DNA of 64,000 bases, from contig JAXHMR010000016.1 in the NCBI GenBank assembly GCA_034521225.1, forward strand, positions 62,001-126,000, written 5' to 3'. The position numbers and the translations under genes are program-made. This stretch comes from Woeseia sp034521225. Lineage in GTDB: Bacteria > Pseudomonadota > Gammaproteobacteria > Steroidobacterales > Woeseiaceae. Below, piece by piece: positions 9,290-19,663 of this stretch (positions are counted from its first letter, which is position 1; every line of letters starts with the position of its first letter). The notes beneath the pieces were generated by a model. The model was not told the origin of the DNA. It made no database searches and saw only the letters and a list, made by a program, of their open reading frames with translations.

Positions 9290-9362
9290 CAATTGGGAAT
9301 CCGTTGTCGTATTCGGGGCAGTAGCACTTGAGTGCACAGCGACCGGCCCGGGCAAAGGCGCA

Positions 9363-9368
9363 ATTATA
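9363..9368 (-). promoter_or_regulatory. Candidate -10 box of ribF
   Basis: The reverse strand reads TATAAT here, 74 bases before the ribF start. The matching -35 position is only TGGGAA. No FMN-riboswitch fold was recognised in the 290 bases between ribF and the flavin reductase, and nothing else is evident in that gap. Confidence 0.35.
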
Positions 9369-9582
9369 GGGAAGGGGTCGCGCTTTTCCCATGCTGATTA
9401 CTGGTAAATACCGTTTGGCCGGCCTTTGACCCCCCGCCGCGCCGGCACGACAAGCTGTTCCGCAGTGCCGGACGCTAGCTGGGCTGCTGTACACGAAAGT
9501 TGATTCGGTCAACTGGAGCGGTTGGCCGCGATGCGGCTTGTCGGTATGATCGCCCGGCAACTTCACAAACGGATTGCATTGA

Positions 9583-10065
9583 ATGCTGAACAAGAAGATT
9601 GACGAAGCCTCTTTCCGCAAGGCCATGAGCACCTTCGCAACCGGCGTTACGATCATGACGTGCAGGGGTGAGGATGGCCGCGCAGTCGGCATGACCGTAA
9701 ACAGTTTCACTTCCGTGTCACTCGAGCCGCCGCTGGTATTGTGGTGCATAAACCAGAGCATTGTTCCGACAGCAGCATTTAATGCCACCAGTCATTTTGC
9801 AGTGCATGTACTGCACCGCGGCCAGGAATCCTTATCGAATCACTTCGCTGTGGACAGGGAAGACAAGTTTGACGGCATCGAGCACAGCAATGGCGTTGCT
9901 GACCTTCCGATACTTGCGGATTTTCTCAGCGTTTACCAGTGCAAGATCAGCAACCGTGTAATGGCCGGTGATCACGCTGTATTAATCGGTGAACTTGTCG
10001 ACTATGAAATCCGCGACCGCGAACCGCTGATTTTTTATGGAAGCAGCTACCGGTCGCTTGCGTGA
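9583..10065 (+). CDS. Flavin reductase-like (FMN-binding split barrel) protein
   Basis: A 160-residue protein of the HpaC/flavin-reductase group: FRKAMSTFATGVTIMTCRG at residues 11-29, MTVNSFTSVSLEPPLVLWC, and AGDHAVLIGELVDYEIRD near the C-terminus with the GDH motif. Members use NAD(P)H to supply FMNH2 or FADH2 to a partner oxygenase; none is adjacent. The gene overlaps the convergent MFS gene by 19 bases. The reading frame is intact. Confidence 0.88.
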   Translation: MLNKKIDEASFRKAMSTFATGVTIMTCRGEDGRAVGMTVNSFTSVSLEPPLVLWCINQSIVPTAAFNATSHFAVHVLHRGQESLSNHFAVDREDKFDGIEHSNGVADLPILADFLSVYQCKISNRVMAGDHAVLIGELVDYEIRDREPLIFYGSSYRSLA

Positions 10066-11299
10066 GTCGCCAGAGCGGCGCCGGGGGGGCGCATCAGTGC
10101 CACCACGGTGAAAATTACCATCAGCAATAATGCGAAAATCTGGTAGGTAATAGCAAACGTCCCAAAGCGTTCCGCCAATAGGCCTGCAATGATCGGCCCC
10201 ACCATCGCAACCGTGGTAATCATGTTCATAGTGCCGAAAATGATCGGGTTATTGGTTGTTCCATAGTAATTAACCAGCAGCATGGCGGTGGCGAAAAATA
10301 CCACGCCAAAGCCCACGCCTTCACCGATAACAAACAATGTAATCGCAACCGGGTGGCTGGCCATTGACAGTGCAACCATGCCCATTGCTTCAAACCCGAG
10401 CGCACCGCATAACAGCCATTTCGGATCGACCCTTGTGGCCATCGCACCACCAAGCAGGCGTGACATGGCGTTCACGGCACCGTTGGCGGCCAGAGCACCG
10501 GCTGCGACGGCGGCGGAAACGCTAAGCGCCGTCATGTGCGTAAAAGCCCAGCTGTTCATCGTCAGCGTGCACATCAGCGTTATCGACAGCGCAACCACGA
10601 TCACATAGTACTGCGGCGTCTGGAGCGCATCCCTGAATGTCCAGTCGCCCTCGGTCTTGTACACACGGTCGGACTTTTCTTCCTCGAGCGGCTTGACCGC
10701 ATCAGAGTCGAGCGAATCTTCCGGACGGCTGCGTACGAAAATCACAGCGAGTACCGCCAGCAACAGTACTGATACCGCCATCGCCCACCAGTGCATGCGC
10801 CACGAACCGGTCGCGCTGATGATTCCGGTGACGATCAGCGGTCCGGCAACCGCGCCGAGACCGCCGATCATCATGTACGCGCCGATGGCAAACGAACGCT
10901 TGTCCGGAATCCAGTGATTGATGACATGGATCCCAGGGACGGCAGCCGTCAGGGCATAACCTACGCCAAGCAGCAATGCGCCCGCATAGTATTGCAGCAG
11001 GTCCGGTGCTACCGCGAACAGACAGAACCCGGCGGCCATCAGGATACCGCCCAGAGCAAACGAACTCTGCACGTTGAACCGCTTCAGTATCCATGCCGGC
11101 GCCGTGCCGGCCAGCCCGACCGTCAACGCGAACAGTGAAAACCCGGTGCCAGCCTGCGACCAACTCCACGTGAATTCCTCAATCATGTACGGCAACACGA
11201 CGCCCAGCGACGAGAAGGTACCTGCAGTAATAAAGAAGAAACGCGCTGACCAGAGCGAAACAAATCCATCGGCTGCAGGGCGGACGCGCGACTCTCCAC
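10047..11299 (-). CDS. MFS transporter (OFA/monocarboxylate-like) with N-terminal frameshift
   Basis: The clear part is 383 residues from 11198, starting MLPYMIEEFTWSWSQAGT, with about eleven hydrophobic helices and a charged central loop (RSRPEDSLDSDAVKPLEEE). The same frame continues upstream as GFVSLWSARFFFITAGTF, which is the missing first helix, but it has no start codon there. A GTG pair at 11299-11302 behind AAGGAG lies one frame away, so a base error near the N-terminus is likely. The pattern is that of major facilitator proteins importing or exporting organic acids. The substrate is not readable. It converges with the flavin reductase. Confidence 0.85.
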
Positions 11300-11350
11300 C
11301 ACCAGGGCTCCTTATTAATCGTTTACTGCGATGACTGCCTTACGCCGTCG

Positions 11351-11971
11351 CTACTTGCCGGCCGGGTCCACCAGCGCGGTAACCATTTCAGCAAGCGCGC
11401 GCCGCAGCGTGTCCTGGTCAAGGCCTGGTTCGCGCGCCACACGCACTTTGACCCCTTCAATGAGACACACCAGCATCAGCGCCCGCGCCGGTGCAATTTC
11501 CGCGGGCAGACCGTACCCGCCCTTATCGGAACTTCTGCTCAACCAGTCCTCGACCTCCGAACGCACCATTCGGTCAAACCGCTGCACTGCCTCGGCGATC
11601 TGCGGGTCACGCGTCGCCTCGGCGGACATTTCGAGAAAAAGGGCGGTGCTCATGCGTGTCTCATCGCCGCACTCTGCCTCGTCGCAATGCTCGACGATAC
11701 GCGCCGCGAGGTCATCGGATGAGCGCATCTGGCGAATATTGGTTCGCGCAACCTCAAGCTGCCGCTCGATGATGGCGAGGACAATCGCGCTCTTGTTGTC
11801 GAAATAGCGATAGATCAGGCCGGCACTCATGCCCGCAGTCTCGGCAATCGTGGCCATGCTTGCCGCATGAAAGCCGCTGCGGACGAAACATGTCTGAGCC
11901 GCGGCGAGAATACGGTCCTGTTGTGCCTGCGTACGTGACTCGGCCTTGTTCGTTTGCACGTCGTTTTTCAT
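11351..11971 (-). CDS. TetR/AcrR-family repressor of the RND operon
   Basis: A 206-residue regulator. The N-terminal helix-turn-helix is typical: RILAAAQTCFVRSGFHAASM, then ATIAETAGMSAGLIYRYFDN and KSAIVLAII. The remaining 140 residues are the ligand-binding domain. It is the last gene of the RND efflux unit and starts five bases after the stop of the small lipoprotein. The natural target is the perfect palindrome at 16572-16589 in front of the adaptor gene; this link is inferred from position and from the usual biology of AcrR-type repressors. Confidence 0.92.
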   Translation of the reverse strand: MKNDVQTNKAESRTQAQQDRILAAAQTCFVRSGFHAASMATIAETAGMSAGLIYRYFDNKSAIVLAIIERQLEVARTNIRQMRSSDDLAARIVEHCDEAECGDETRMSTALFLEMSAEATRDPQIAEAVQRFDRMVRSEVEDWLSRSSDKGGYGLPAEIAPARALMLVCLIEGVKVRVAREPGLDQDTLRRALAEMVTALVDPAGK

Positions 11972-11976
11972 GGCTA

Positions 11977-12116
11977 CTACCAGCCTCCGCCCATTGCGGC
12001 CGGCGGACCGGGCCAGTCAGACGGCGTGCCCGGATCGCATCCGGCAATGCGGGCTCGAGCAGGCCACAGCCGGCGAAGACCGGCAGCACGAGCATTAGCA
12101 GCCAGTGCCTATTCAC
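11977..12116 (-). CDS. Small lipoprotein between RND pump and TetR gene (frameshifted)
   Basis: The gene starts inside the end of the pump gene and reads MNRHWLLMLVLPVFAGCGLL, a lipoprotein signal with the lipobox VFAGC. After ALPD the frame must change by one base to read DPGTPSDWPGPPAAMGGGW and stop at 11977-11979, just before the repressor gene. That gives about 46 residues, a proline/glycine-rich short lipoprotein. It is far too short to be an OprM-type outer-membrane channel. A residue of a deleted channel gene is possible, but the tidy stop argues for a genuine small protein. Confidence 0.5.
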
Positions 12117-15100
12117 GAGACGCTCCGGCGTTCGCGCCTGCCGGCGTGTCTGCCACGTTATTGGCCGCTACCTTGTAGCGCCCGAACAGCTTCTGCACGA
12201 CAACAAAAAACAGCGGTATAAAAAACACACCGAGGAACGCACCGACTATCATGCCGCCAAGTACACCGGTGCCGATCGCGTGCTGTGCGCCGGAACCTGC
12301 CCCGCTTGCCAGCGCCAGCGGCGTTACGCCCATGCCGAATGCCAGCGACGTCATGATGATCGGCCGCAGCCGGTCGCGAACCGCCTGCATCGTTGCCTCG
12401 ACGAGTTCCATGCCCTGTTCGAGGTTTTCCTTCGCGAATGAAATGATCAGGATGGCGTTCTTGCTCGTCAGACCGATCGTCGTCAGCATCGCCACCTGGA
12501 AATAGATGTCCCGCTCAAGGCCGCGCAGCGTCGCGGCAAGCGCGATGCCGAGTATGCCGATGGGCGCAACCATCAGCACGGCTGTCGGTATCGACCAGCT
12601 TTCGTACAGTGCCGCCAGGCACAGGAATACGATCAGCAACGACAACGTATACAGGAGTGGCGTCTGGGCGCACCGGCCTCCCGTTCCTGGTACGACAGGC
12701 CCGTCCATTCAATCGCGAAGCCTTCCGGCAGCCGTGACACGATAGCTTCCGCCTCCGCCATGGCATCACCCGAACTCACGCCGGGCGCCGCTTCGCCGTT
12801 GATCTGCATCGCGGGCACGCCGTTGTACCGGATGAGTTGCGGCGCACCGTATTCCCAGTAGGAACTGGCAAACGCCGAGAAGGGAACCATATCGCCGTCG
12901 CTGTTGCGCACCGACCAGAGCTGGAAATCCTCGGGCACCATGCGGAATGGCGCGTCCGCCTGGACAAACACGCGCTTGACGCGGCCGCGGTCGATGAAGT
13001 CGTCGATGTACTGGCCGCCCCATGCCGCCTGCAATGTTGCATTGATGCTGCCCACTGATAAGCCAAGTGCACTGGCTTTTTCAATGTCGACATCCAGCCG
13101 GAACTGCGGCGAGTCCTCCTGGCCGTTGTGACGCACATTCATCAACAGCGGGCTTTCAGCTGCGGCTTGCAGCAGCTGGTTCCGTGCATCGACCAGCGCA
13201 TCATGCCCGTTGCTGGCGTTGTCCTTCAGGTAGAAATCAAAACCCGCTGAACGCCCCAGTTCCTGCACGGCCGGTGGCGCGAACGCAAAGGCCATCGCAT
13301 CCTTGATCTGGCTGAAAGCCGCTGACGCCCGTCCGGCAACCGCATTGACACTCAAGTCATCGGACGTGCGCTCGCTCCAGTCCTTGAGTTTGACGAATGC
13401 CAGCGCATTGTTCTGGCCACCGCCGGCGAAACTGAAGCCCTGCACGGCAAACATGGATTCAACTGCTTCCGACTCCTGGTCCAGGAAGTAGTCCTCGACC
13501 TTGCGGACCGACTCCATGGTCCGCTCCTGCGTCGCACCGACCGGCGCAAAATCCTGTGCAAACATCGTTCCCTGGTCTTCGGCCGGCAGGAACGACGTCG
13601 GCCGATTGAAAAACAGCACTGCCATGACGACGATCATCACGCCAAAGACCGCCATGAACCGGCCGCTGCGCGCAATCATGCCACGCACACCCTGCCGGTA
13701 CTTTTTGGCAGTCCGGTCGAAGCCGCGATTGAACCAGCCGAGAAAACCCTTCTCGGCATAGTGCTCGCCCTTCTTTAAGCGGCTTCAGCATCGTTGCGCA
13801 TAGCGCCGGTGTCAGCACGATGGCGACCAGCACCGACAGCGCCATGGCAGACACGATCGTCGCCGAAAATTGCCGGTAAATGACGCCGGTCGCGCCACCG
13901 AGAAACGCCATCGGCACGAAAACCGCCGAAAGCACCAGGCCGACGGCGACCAGCGCACCGGTAATCTGCCGCATCGATTTTCGCGCAGCCTCGACGGGCG
14001 ACAGTCCTTCTTCGGTCATGACGCGCTCGACGTTCTCGACCACGACAATGGCGTCATCGACCAGCAGGCCGATGGCCAGCACCATCGCGAACATCGTCAG
14101 CATGTTGATCGAGAAACCCAGTACCGCAAGGATTCCGAAGGTGCCGAGCAGGACCACCGGGACCGCGATGGTCGGGATCAGCGTGGCGCCGGAAATTCTG
14201 CAGGAACAGGTACATGACGAGGAACACCAGCACGATGGCCTCCGACGAGGATCTGCAGCACGTTCTGAATCGCCGTCCTGACGAATGGCGTCGTCTCAAA
14301 CGGCACAACCGCATCCAGGCCTTCCGGGAAGTACGGCCTCAACTCATCGAGCCGCTGTTCAACGGCGGCGGCGGTTTCCAGCGCATTGGCACCGGTCGCC
14401 AGCATCACCGCGATGTCCACTCGACGGTTGCCGGTTGTAGCGCGAAATGAACCCGTAATTTTCGGCACCCAGCTCGACCCGCGCGACGTCGGCAAGCCGC
14501 AACGTCGAGCCGTCCGGACTGCTGCGCACGATGATGTCGCTGGAGTTCCTCGGCGGTCTGCAGGCGGCTCTGCGCGGTAATGGTCGCATTCAGTTGCTGG
14601 CCGTCGATTGACGGCGTGCCGCCGAGCTGGCCGACCGCAACCTGCTGGTTCTGGGCCTGCACGGCCGCAATGATGTCGGCCGGCGCCAGCTTGTAGGTAT
14701 CCAGCTTGTTCGGGTCGAGCCAGATGCGCATCGCGTACTGCGAGCCAAAAACCTGGATATTGCCGACACCCGGGACCCGGCTCATCGGATCAACGATGTT
14801 GGCGGATACATAGTCGGCTATGTCACTCCGCGTCATGTTGCCATCGCGGGATACGAAGCCGACTACCATAAGGAATCCGCCGCGCTCTTTTCCTACGTTG
14901 ACACCCTGCCGCTGCACTTCCTGTGGCAGCAGCGGCATGGCGAGCTGCAACTTGTTCTGCACCTGCACCTGCGCGATATCCGGGTCGATGTCATTGGCGA
15001 ACGTCAGCGATAAAGATGCGCTGCCGTTCGACGCACTGCTGGCAGACATGTAGAGCAGCCCGTCCAGGCCCTTCATGTTCTGCTCGATGACCTGGGTTAC

Positions 15101-15280
15101 CGAGTCCTCGACGACTTTAGCCGACGCGCCGGGGTAATTGGCATTGATCGTGATTGTCGGCGGCGCGATGGTCGGATACATCGATATCGGCAGCTGCGCG
15201 ATTGCAACGCCGCCGGAAATCATGATGACGATTGCAATCACCCACGCGAAGATCGGGCGTCCTATGAAAAACTGGGCCAC
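12109..15280 (-). CDS. RND multidrug efflux pump, AcrB/MexB (HAE1) family (several frameshifts)
   Basis: The total span encodes about 1,057 residues, the normal size for AcrB. It starts MAQFFIGRPIFAWVIAIVIM and includes the porter domain (ITINANYPGASAKVVEDSV), TM4 with the proton-relay aspartate pair (GLLVDDAIVVVENV), TM10 with the partner lysine (GLTSKNAILIISFAKE), and GGQNNALAFVKLKDW in the second porter half. Frame changes occur near 14550, 14440, 14200, 13770 and 12670. Each continues the family sequence, so the gene is one unit. It pumps drugs or detergents from the inner membrane and periplasm with the adaptor encoded 11 bases upstream. No outer-membrane channel is encoded nearby. Confidence 0.93.
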
Positions 15281-15291
15281 GATTCAGTTTC

Positions 15292-16514
15292 CTACTGCCG
15301 GGGTCTTCTGCGGACTTCTGGTGTGCCCGTAGCGGAACGCTGCAAATTCGACGCGGCACGCTCGCTCGCCGGTGCATCGTCATTGATCGTGGCGCTGTCG
15401 GTGACATTGACCTGCATGCCAGGCCGTATCTTCTGCAATCCCGGCAACGACTACGCGTTCGCCATCTGCAAGGCCGTCACTGACCAGCCATTTATCACCG
15501 ACTGTGCGACTGACCCAGATGTCGCGTCTTTCGCACCGCGCCTTCGCCAGCTACGACCATTGCGCTCGCATCACCTTTTGCATCCCGGGTTACCGCGACT
15601 CGCGGTACCAGCAGTCCTTGTTCCATGACCGCAGTCGTAACATCAGCCCGGACGCGCACGCCCGGCATCAGCATCTTATCGGGGTTATCAACAATGACTC
15701 GGAGCGCATAACTGCCTGTCATCGGATCAACCGCAACGTCGGAGAACGCGAGCTCTCCTTTCGTGCGGGTATTCCGTGCCGTCTTCCAGAATAATCGTGA
15801 CCGGACCGCCCTCAGCAACGCGGGCGTTGCCACCTTCGAGTTCACGGCGCAACTGAAACAGTTCGCTGGCGGAACGCACGAGATCGACGTAGATCGGGTC
15901 GAGCTGTTGCACAGTCGCCAATGGCATTGCCTGATCGGCCGTCACCAGTGCTCCCTGTGTTACCGCCGACTTGCCGATACGCCCGCTTATCGGCGATGTG
16001 ATACGAGCATAGCTGAGCTCAATGGCGGTACTCGCCAGTTGCGCTTTTGCCACCCCGATGTCCGCTTCCGCCTGCGCCATACGGCGACGGAGTTTTCATA
16101 TTCCCGCTTGCTGATGGCCTTGACCTTGACCAATTCTTCGGCACGCTCGGCATCGAGCCTGGCGACGTTTACTGCGGCTTCGGCGCGCGCCAGTGCGGCC
16201 TGCGCACTGTTATGAGCAGCACGGTAGACTGCGTCATCGAGCTGATAGAGCGGCTCGCCTTCGTCGACCAGGCTGCCCTCCGTGAACAGGCGCTCCGTGA
16301 TAAGTCCGGTAACCTGTGGCCGCACTTCAGCAATGACATAGGCGTGTGTACGGCCGGGCAGCTGCCGCGTCAGCGTCACAGGCGTCGTTCGCAGCGTCAC
16401 TACGCTGACTTCGGGCGTACCCTGCCCGGGTTGCTGCTGCTCTTCGGCGCAGCCAACAAGAATCAGCAGCGGCAACAGCAGGACGTGGACGAGCGGAAAG
16501 TTGTAGGGGGGCAT
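15292..16514 (-). CDS. RND efflux periplasmic adaptor (MFP/HlyD family), lipoprotein (frameshifted)
   Basis: About 400 residues. The start at 16514 gives MPPYNFPLVHVLLLPLLILV followed by GCAEE, a lipoprotein signal. Then come the lipoyl half (GRTHAYVIAEVRPQVTGLI), a coiled-coil hairpin (ARAEAAVNVARLDAERAEEL), the second lipoyl half (ARITSPISGRIGKSAVTQGA), and the beta-barrel end (KMLMPGVRVRADVTT, GLLVPRVAV). It links the pump to an outer-membrane channel. Frame changes lie near 16080, 15780 and 15520, and the stop TAG is at 15292-15294. The palindromic operator lies 58 bases upstream of its start. Confidence 0.9.
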
Positions 16515-16571
16515 CGGATGAACGTTTATTTGCGCGCCGGCAGCCGGGGGGCTACTTCGGCAGTTGCGCGT

Positions 16572-16600
16572 AGAATGAACGTTCATTCTATTCTTGTCAA
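16572..16600 (-). promoter_or_regulatory. Perfect 18-bp palindromic operator and -35 box of the RND operon
   Basis: AGAATGAACGTTCATTCT (16572-16589) is identical to its own reverse complement. Read on the reverse strand, TTGACA at 16595-16600 precedes it by five bases, so the palindrome fills the spacer and the -10 position of the promoter that drives the adaptor, pump, lipoprotein and repressor genes. A repressor bound here would block RNA polymerase. The AATGAAC/GTTCATT half-sites are typical of TetR-family efflux regulators. Confidence 0.75.
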
Positions 16601-16666
16601 GGCGCTTAGAAGCAATGTTTATAACGCAGAAACAAACGGTTACAAGTTGGTTCCGGCCGGCTGCGA

Positions 16667-16842
16667 TCAGCGCCTGACGATGCCGAGAAGATCGCTGTAG
16701 TTGTCAGTCCACGTGCGCATGCCGGGACGTATACATCGGACACATCAATACCGAGTGTATTGACAACATCACTGTCCTCGAGCTCTTTGGCCCGTTCCTT
16801 CGAATCCGGATCGAGTCCTCTCGTCTCCGCACAAAAAGTCAA
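16667..16842 (-). CDS. Short hypothetical protein or gene remnant after pabBC
   Basis: Translation restarts at a TTG overlapping the pabBC stop and reads MTFCAETRGLDPDSKERAK and LEDSDVVNTLGIDVSDVYVP. After one frame change it reads GMRTWTDNYSDLLGIVRR to the stop at 16667-16669. The RTWTDNYSDLL ending resembles the WTDDYSNLL tail of spermidine-synthase-like membrane proteins, so this may be the leftover C-terminus of such a gene. It is about 58 residues long. The family assignment is weak. Confidence 0.3.
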
Positions 16843-18637
16843 TCGGGATCGAGCAGTCGCGCGGCGACCTTCCCGCGCACGGAGTTAATGACCATGATCT
16901 CCGTCGCATCGGCCAGTTCCGCTACGGTAACCGGCCGCTCCTCGATCAGGCCCTGGTCGAGCATCCAGTTTCGGTAAGTCCCGGCGAGCAGTCCGCAGTG
17001 GACCGGCGGTGTGTATATTTTTGTGCCGGTGCGGACAAGCACATTGGCTATCGTGGTTTCCGTAACAAGGCCGTCGCTCGTTCCACAGCAGCACATCGTC
17101 GCAGTCCCCCGCATCGGCGAGTGGCTTGTCGTAGCAATCACGCCATGTGGTCTTGTGGTAGAAAAACGGATTGCCCCGATCGATCGGCTCCCTGGCCAAC
17201 CGTAGCCGGACAGGCGGCCGGTCGCCAGAGGTTTCGGGTTCAGAGACAGACGCTGTGAAGCAGCCGCTCGTTGCGAGCAGCAATCGAACGCGCAGGCGAG
17301 ATGCGTTGCACTTCAATACCTCGTCCGACAGTGTGCCGCGGGCACGTGCCGGATCAAACGGGATATCGAAATACTCCGCGGACTCGGCCATGCGCGTCAG
17401 GTGACGGTCCAGCAGAAAGAATCCATCCTCTCGTGTCCAGAGCAGCGTCTGAGTAAACTCTGACTCGTCCGCCGCGGATCACGGTGCAGCACGCGCGCCT
17501 TGGCCAGCACATTCGGCGGCAGTCCGCTCCTCCGCGTCCGAACTCCATACGATACCGCCGCCTATCCCGTAAACCGCCTGGTCGGCCCGCTTGTCAATAA
17601 ACGCGGTCCGTATTGCGACACTGAATTGCGCCTGCCGGCCAGGTGCCATATACCCTATTGCTCCGGTGTAAATGTGGCGCTCAGTGTCCTCAAGCCCTGC
17701 GATCAACTGCAGCGCCTGGCAACCTTTGGCGCACCGGTGACTGAAGCACATGGCGACAGCGCCGAAGAATATGTTCGTAACCGATGCACCGGTCCTGGCC
17801 CTGACTGTCGACGTCATCTGCCAGACGGTCGGATACTTTTCAATCCGGAACAGGTCGTCGGTCCGGACCGAGCCGGCTTCGGCGATGCGGCCAACGTCGT
17901 TTCGTATCATGTCGGCAATCATGACGTTCTCGGCGCGGTCTTTCGATGAACTGCCCAGCTGCGCGCAGAGCGCCCTGTCCTCGGGGAGCGTCATGCCGCG
18001 TGGTGCCGTACCCTTCATCGGCTTGCATTCCAGATCCTGGTCGGCCAGGCGGAAAGTTCCGGGGACGCCGAGATGATCGCGCAGTCCTCCGCTTCAAGGT
18101 AAGCTGCAAAGGGCGCATCCGCGGCAACGCGCAGGAACATGGCCCAGGGATCGCCGGCGGCTTCTGTCCGGGCGCGGATCGTAAAGTTGACCTGGTAGGT
18201 ATTGCCCAGCGCGATCTGGTCCTTGATGGATCGTATGATGCGGCGATAGTCCGGCCGTGCAATGTCGACCGACCATTGCTGGCGCTGGCCAGGCTTCACA
18301 CCGGCCGCTCCCGGCGATTCGCAGACTTGAGGCGCGGCAAACAGCCCGAAGCAGAGTAACGGCCAGTCGCCCTGCCGCCGGGTCACGAGCGCCGGGTCGA
18401 AACCGGCAGCGCCTTCATAAGCAACATAACCGGCAGCGTACAGCCCGTCGGCGTTGACCCGCGCCTCAGCCCGGGCCAGCATCGGCTGCACATCAGCGAT
18501 GTCGTTTGCGACAAGCACGTCCAGCGGCTCAACAAACCTGAGCGCACTCGGATCTTTGGCTGATCCGCGGACAGTATTTGCTTCGGAACTGCGTTTTTCA
18601 CAAGTGCACCGGTTTTTATCAGGCGGTATCGTGCCAT
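16839..18637 (-). CDS. pabB: Aminodeoxychorismate synthase component I fused to aminodeoxychorismate lyase (frameshifted)
   Basis: The N-terminal two thirds are the chorismate-binding domain: LYAAGYVAYEGAAGFDPAL, IKDQIALGNTYQVNFTIRAR, KPMKGTAPRG, RAENVMIADMIRNDVGRI, YTGAIGYMAPGRQAQFSVAI and YGIGGGIVWSSD. The C-terminal third is a PLP class-IV domain: YHKTTWRDCYD, VTETTIANVLVRTG and PPVHCGLLAGTYRNWMLDQG. Together these make 4-aminobenzoate from chorismate for folate; PabA glutaminase would be supplied elsewhere. Frame changes occur near 18580, 18040, 17770, 17500 and 17100. The start is uncertain: ATG 18637 has a GAGAG site but lies in another frame than the body, which is open to 18707. Confidence 0.88.
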
Positions 18638-18706
18638 ATACTCTCAACGTCGCTATGCAAGCAGCATGCGGTAGCAGCGCCGCTGCGGCGATGGCCCGGC
18701 GGAGCA

Positions 18707-19657
18707 ATGCATGGAGAGTACAAGGACTATTACAAGATCATGGGCGTCGACCGCGATGCCGCCCAGGACGAAATCAAACGTGCGTACCGGAAACTGGCGC
18801 GCAAGTATCACCCCGATGTCAGCAAGGAACCGGATGCCGAAGCCCGCTTCAAGGAAGTGGCAGAAGCTTACGCCGTACTGAAGGATACCGAACGCCGTGC
18901 CGCCTATGATCAGCTCGGCCGGAACTGGAAGGAAGGGCAGGATTTCCGGCCTTCACAGGACCAGGGTGCGGGTTTTGAATTCAGCGGCGCGGGCTTTGGT
19001 GACGACGCATCTGCCTACAGCGACTTCTTTGAATCGCTGTTCGGGCGCGGCTTCGGGGCACAGCAGGGATTTCGCCAGGCGCGGCCGCAGGCCAGGGGTG
19101 AAGACCGGCACGCAAGAGTCCTGATCGACCTCGAGGACGCCTATTCCGGCGCGACCCGTACGATTACGCTGCAGTCGCCGCAAGTCGACGAGAACAACCG
19201 CGTTACGTCGAAAAGCCGCACTCTGAACGTCAAGATACCCAAGGGCGTCAAGTCCGGCCAGCATATACGACTGTCCGGCCAGGGTTCACCCGGATTTGGC
19301 GACGGCAAGGCCGGCGATCTGTACCTCGAGATCGACTTTCGGCCCCATCCACTCTTCCGGGTGGAAGGCCAGGATGTATTCCTCGACCTGCCCGTCACAC
19401 CGTGGGAAGCCGCGCTGGGCGCTACCGTCAAAGTGCCGACACCGGCTGGAACCGTTGATCTCAGCATACCGAAAGGCACCCGTGCCGGTCGCAAGCTGCG
19501 CCTCAAGGGGCGCGGTATTCCGGGCAAAACGCCTGGGGACCTGTACGTCGCGCCGGTTATCACGCTGCCGCCGGCTGACACCGAATCCGCAATCGCTCTT
19601 TACGAAAAAATGGCCAGCGAAATGCCCTACAACCCGCGCAGCAAACTGGGGGTTTAG
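18707..19657 (+). CDS. cbpA: Curved DNA-binding protein CbpA, DnaJ-type co-chaperone
   Basis: A 316-residue J-domain protein starting MHGEYKDYYKIMGVDRDAAQ, with GGAG placed two bases before the ATG. The J domain carries the diagnostic HPD (KYHPDVSK, about residue 35), then a Gly/Phe-rich linker (GAGFEFSGAGFGDD, FFESLFGRGFG) and the two beta-barrel substrate-binding domains (LNVKIPKGVKSGQHIRLSG, DLYLEIDFRPHPLFRVEG, LSIPKGTRAGRKLRLKGRG). There is no DnaJ zinc finger, as expected for CbpA. It stimulates DnaK and binds nucleoid DNA. It is followed by its modulator cbpM seven bases on. Confidence 0.95.
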   Translation: MHGEYKDYYKIMGVDRDAAQDEIKRAYRKLARKYHPDVSKEPDAEARFKEVAEAYAVLKDTERRAAYDQLGRNWKEGQDFRPSQDQGAGFEFSGAGFGDDASAYSDFFESLFGRGFGAQQGFRQARPQARGEDRHARVLIDLEDAYSGATRTITLQSPQVDENNRVTSKSRTLNVKIPKGVKSGQHIRLSGQGSPGFGDGKAGDLYLEIDFRPHPLFRVEGQDVFLDLPVTPWEAALGATVKVPTPAGTVDLSIPKGTRAGRKLRLKGRGIPGKTPGDLYVAPVITLPPADTESAIALYEKMASEMPYNPRSKLGV

Positions 19658-19663
19658 TCCGTC

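Noticed and set aside
8210..9331. Long forward open frame (373 codons) opposite ribF
   Set aside because: It is the mirror of a GC-rich gene with clear RibF motifs on the reverse strand; the forward protein matches nothing and has no ribosome site.
9290..9582. FMN riboswitch ahead of ribF
   Set aside because: No conserved RFN-type stems were recognised; only a TATAAT box was found on the ribF side.
12109..15280. Programmed frameshifting or decay of the RND pump
   Set aside because: Five breaks without slippery-site plus structure patterns, and the same kind of break in housekeeping genes, point to sequencing error.
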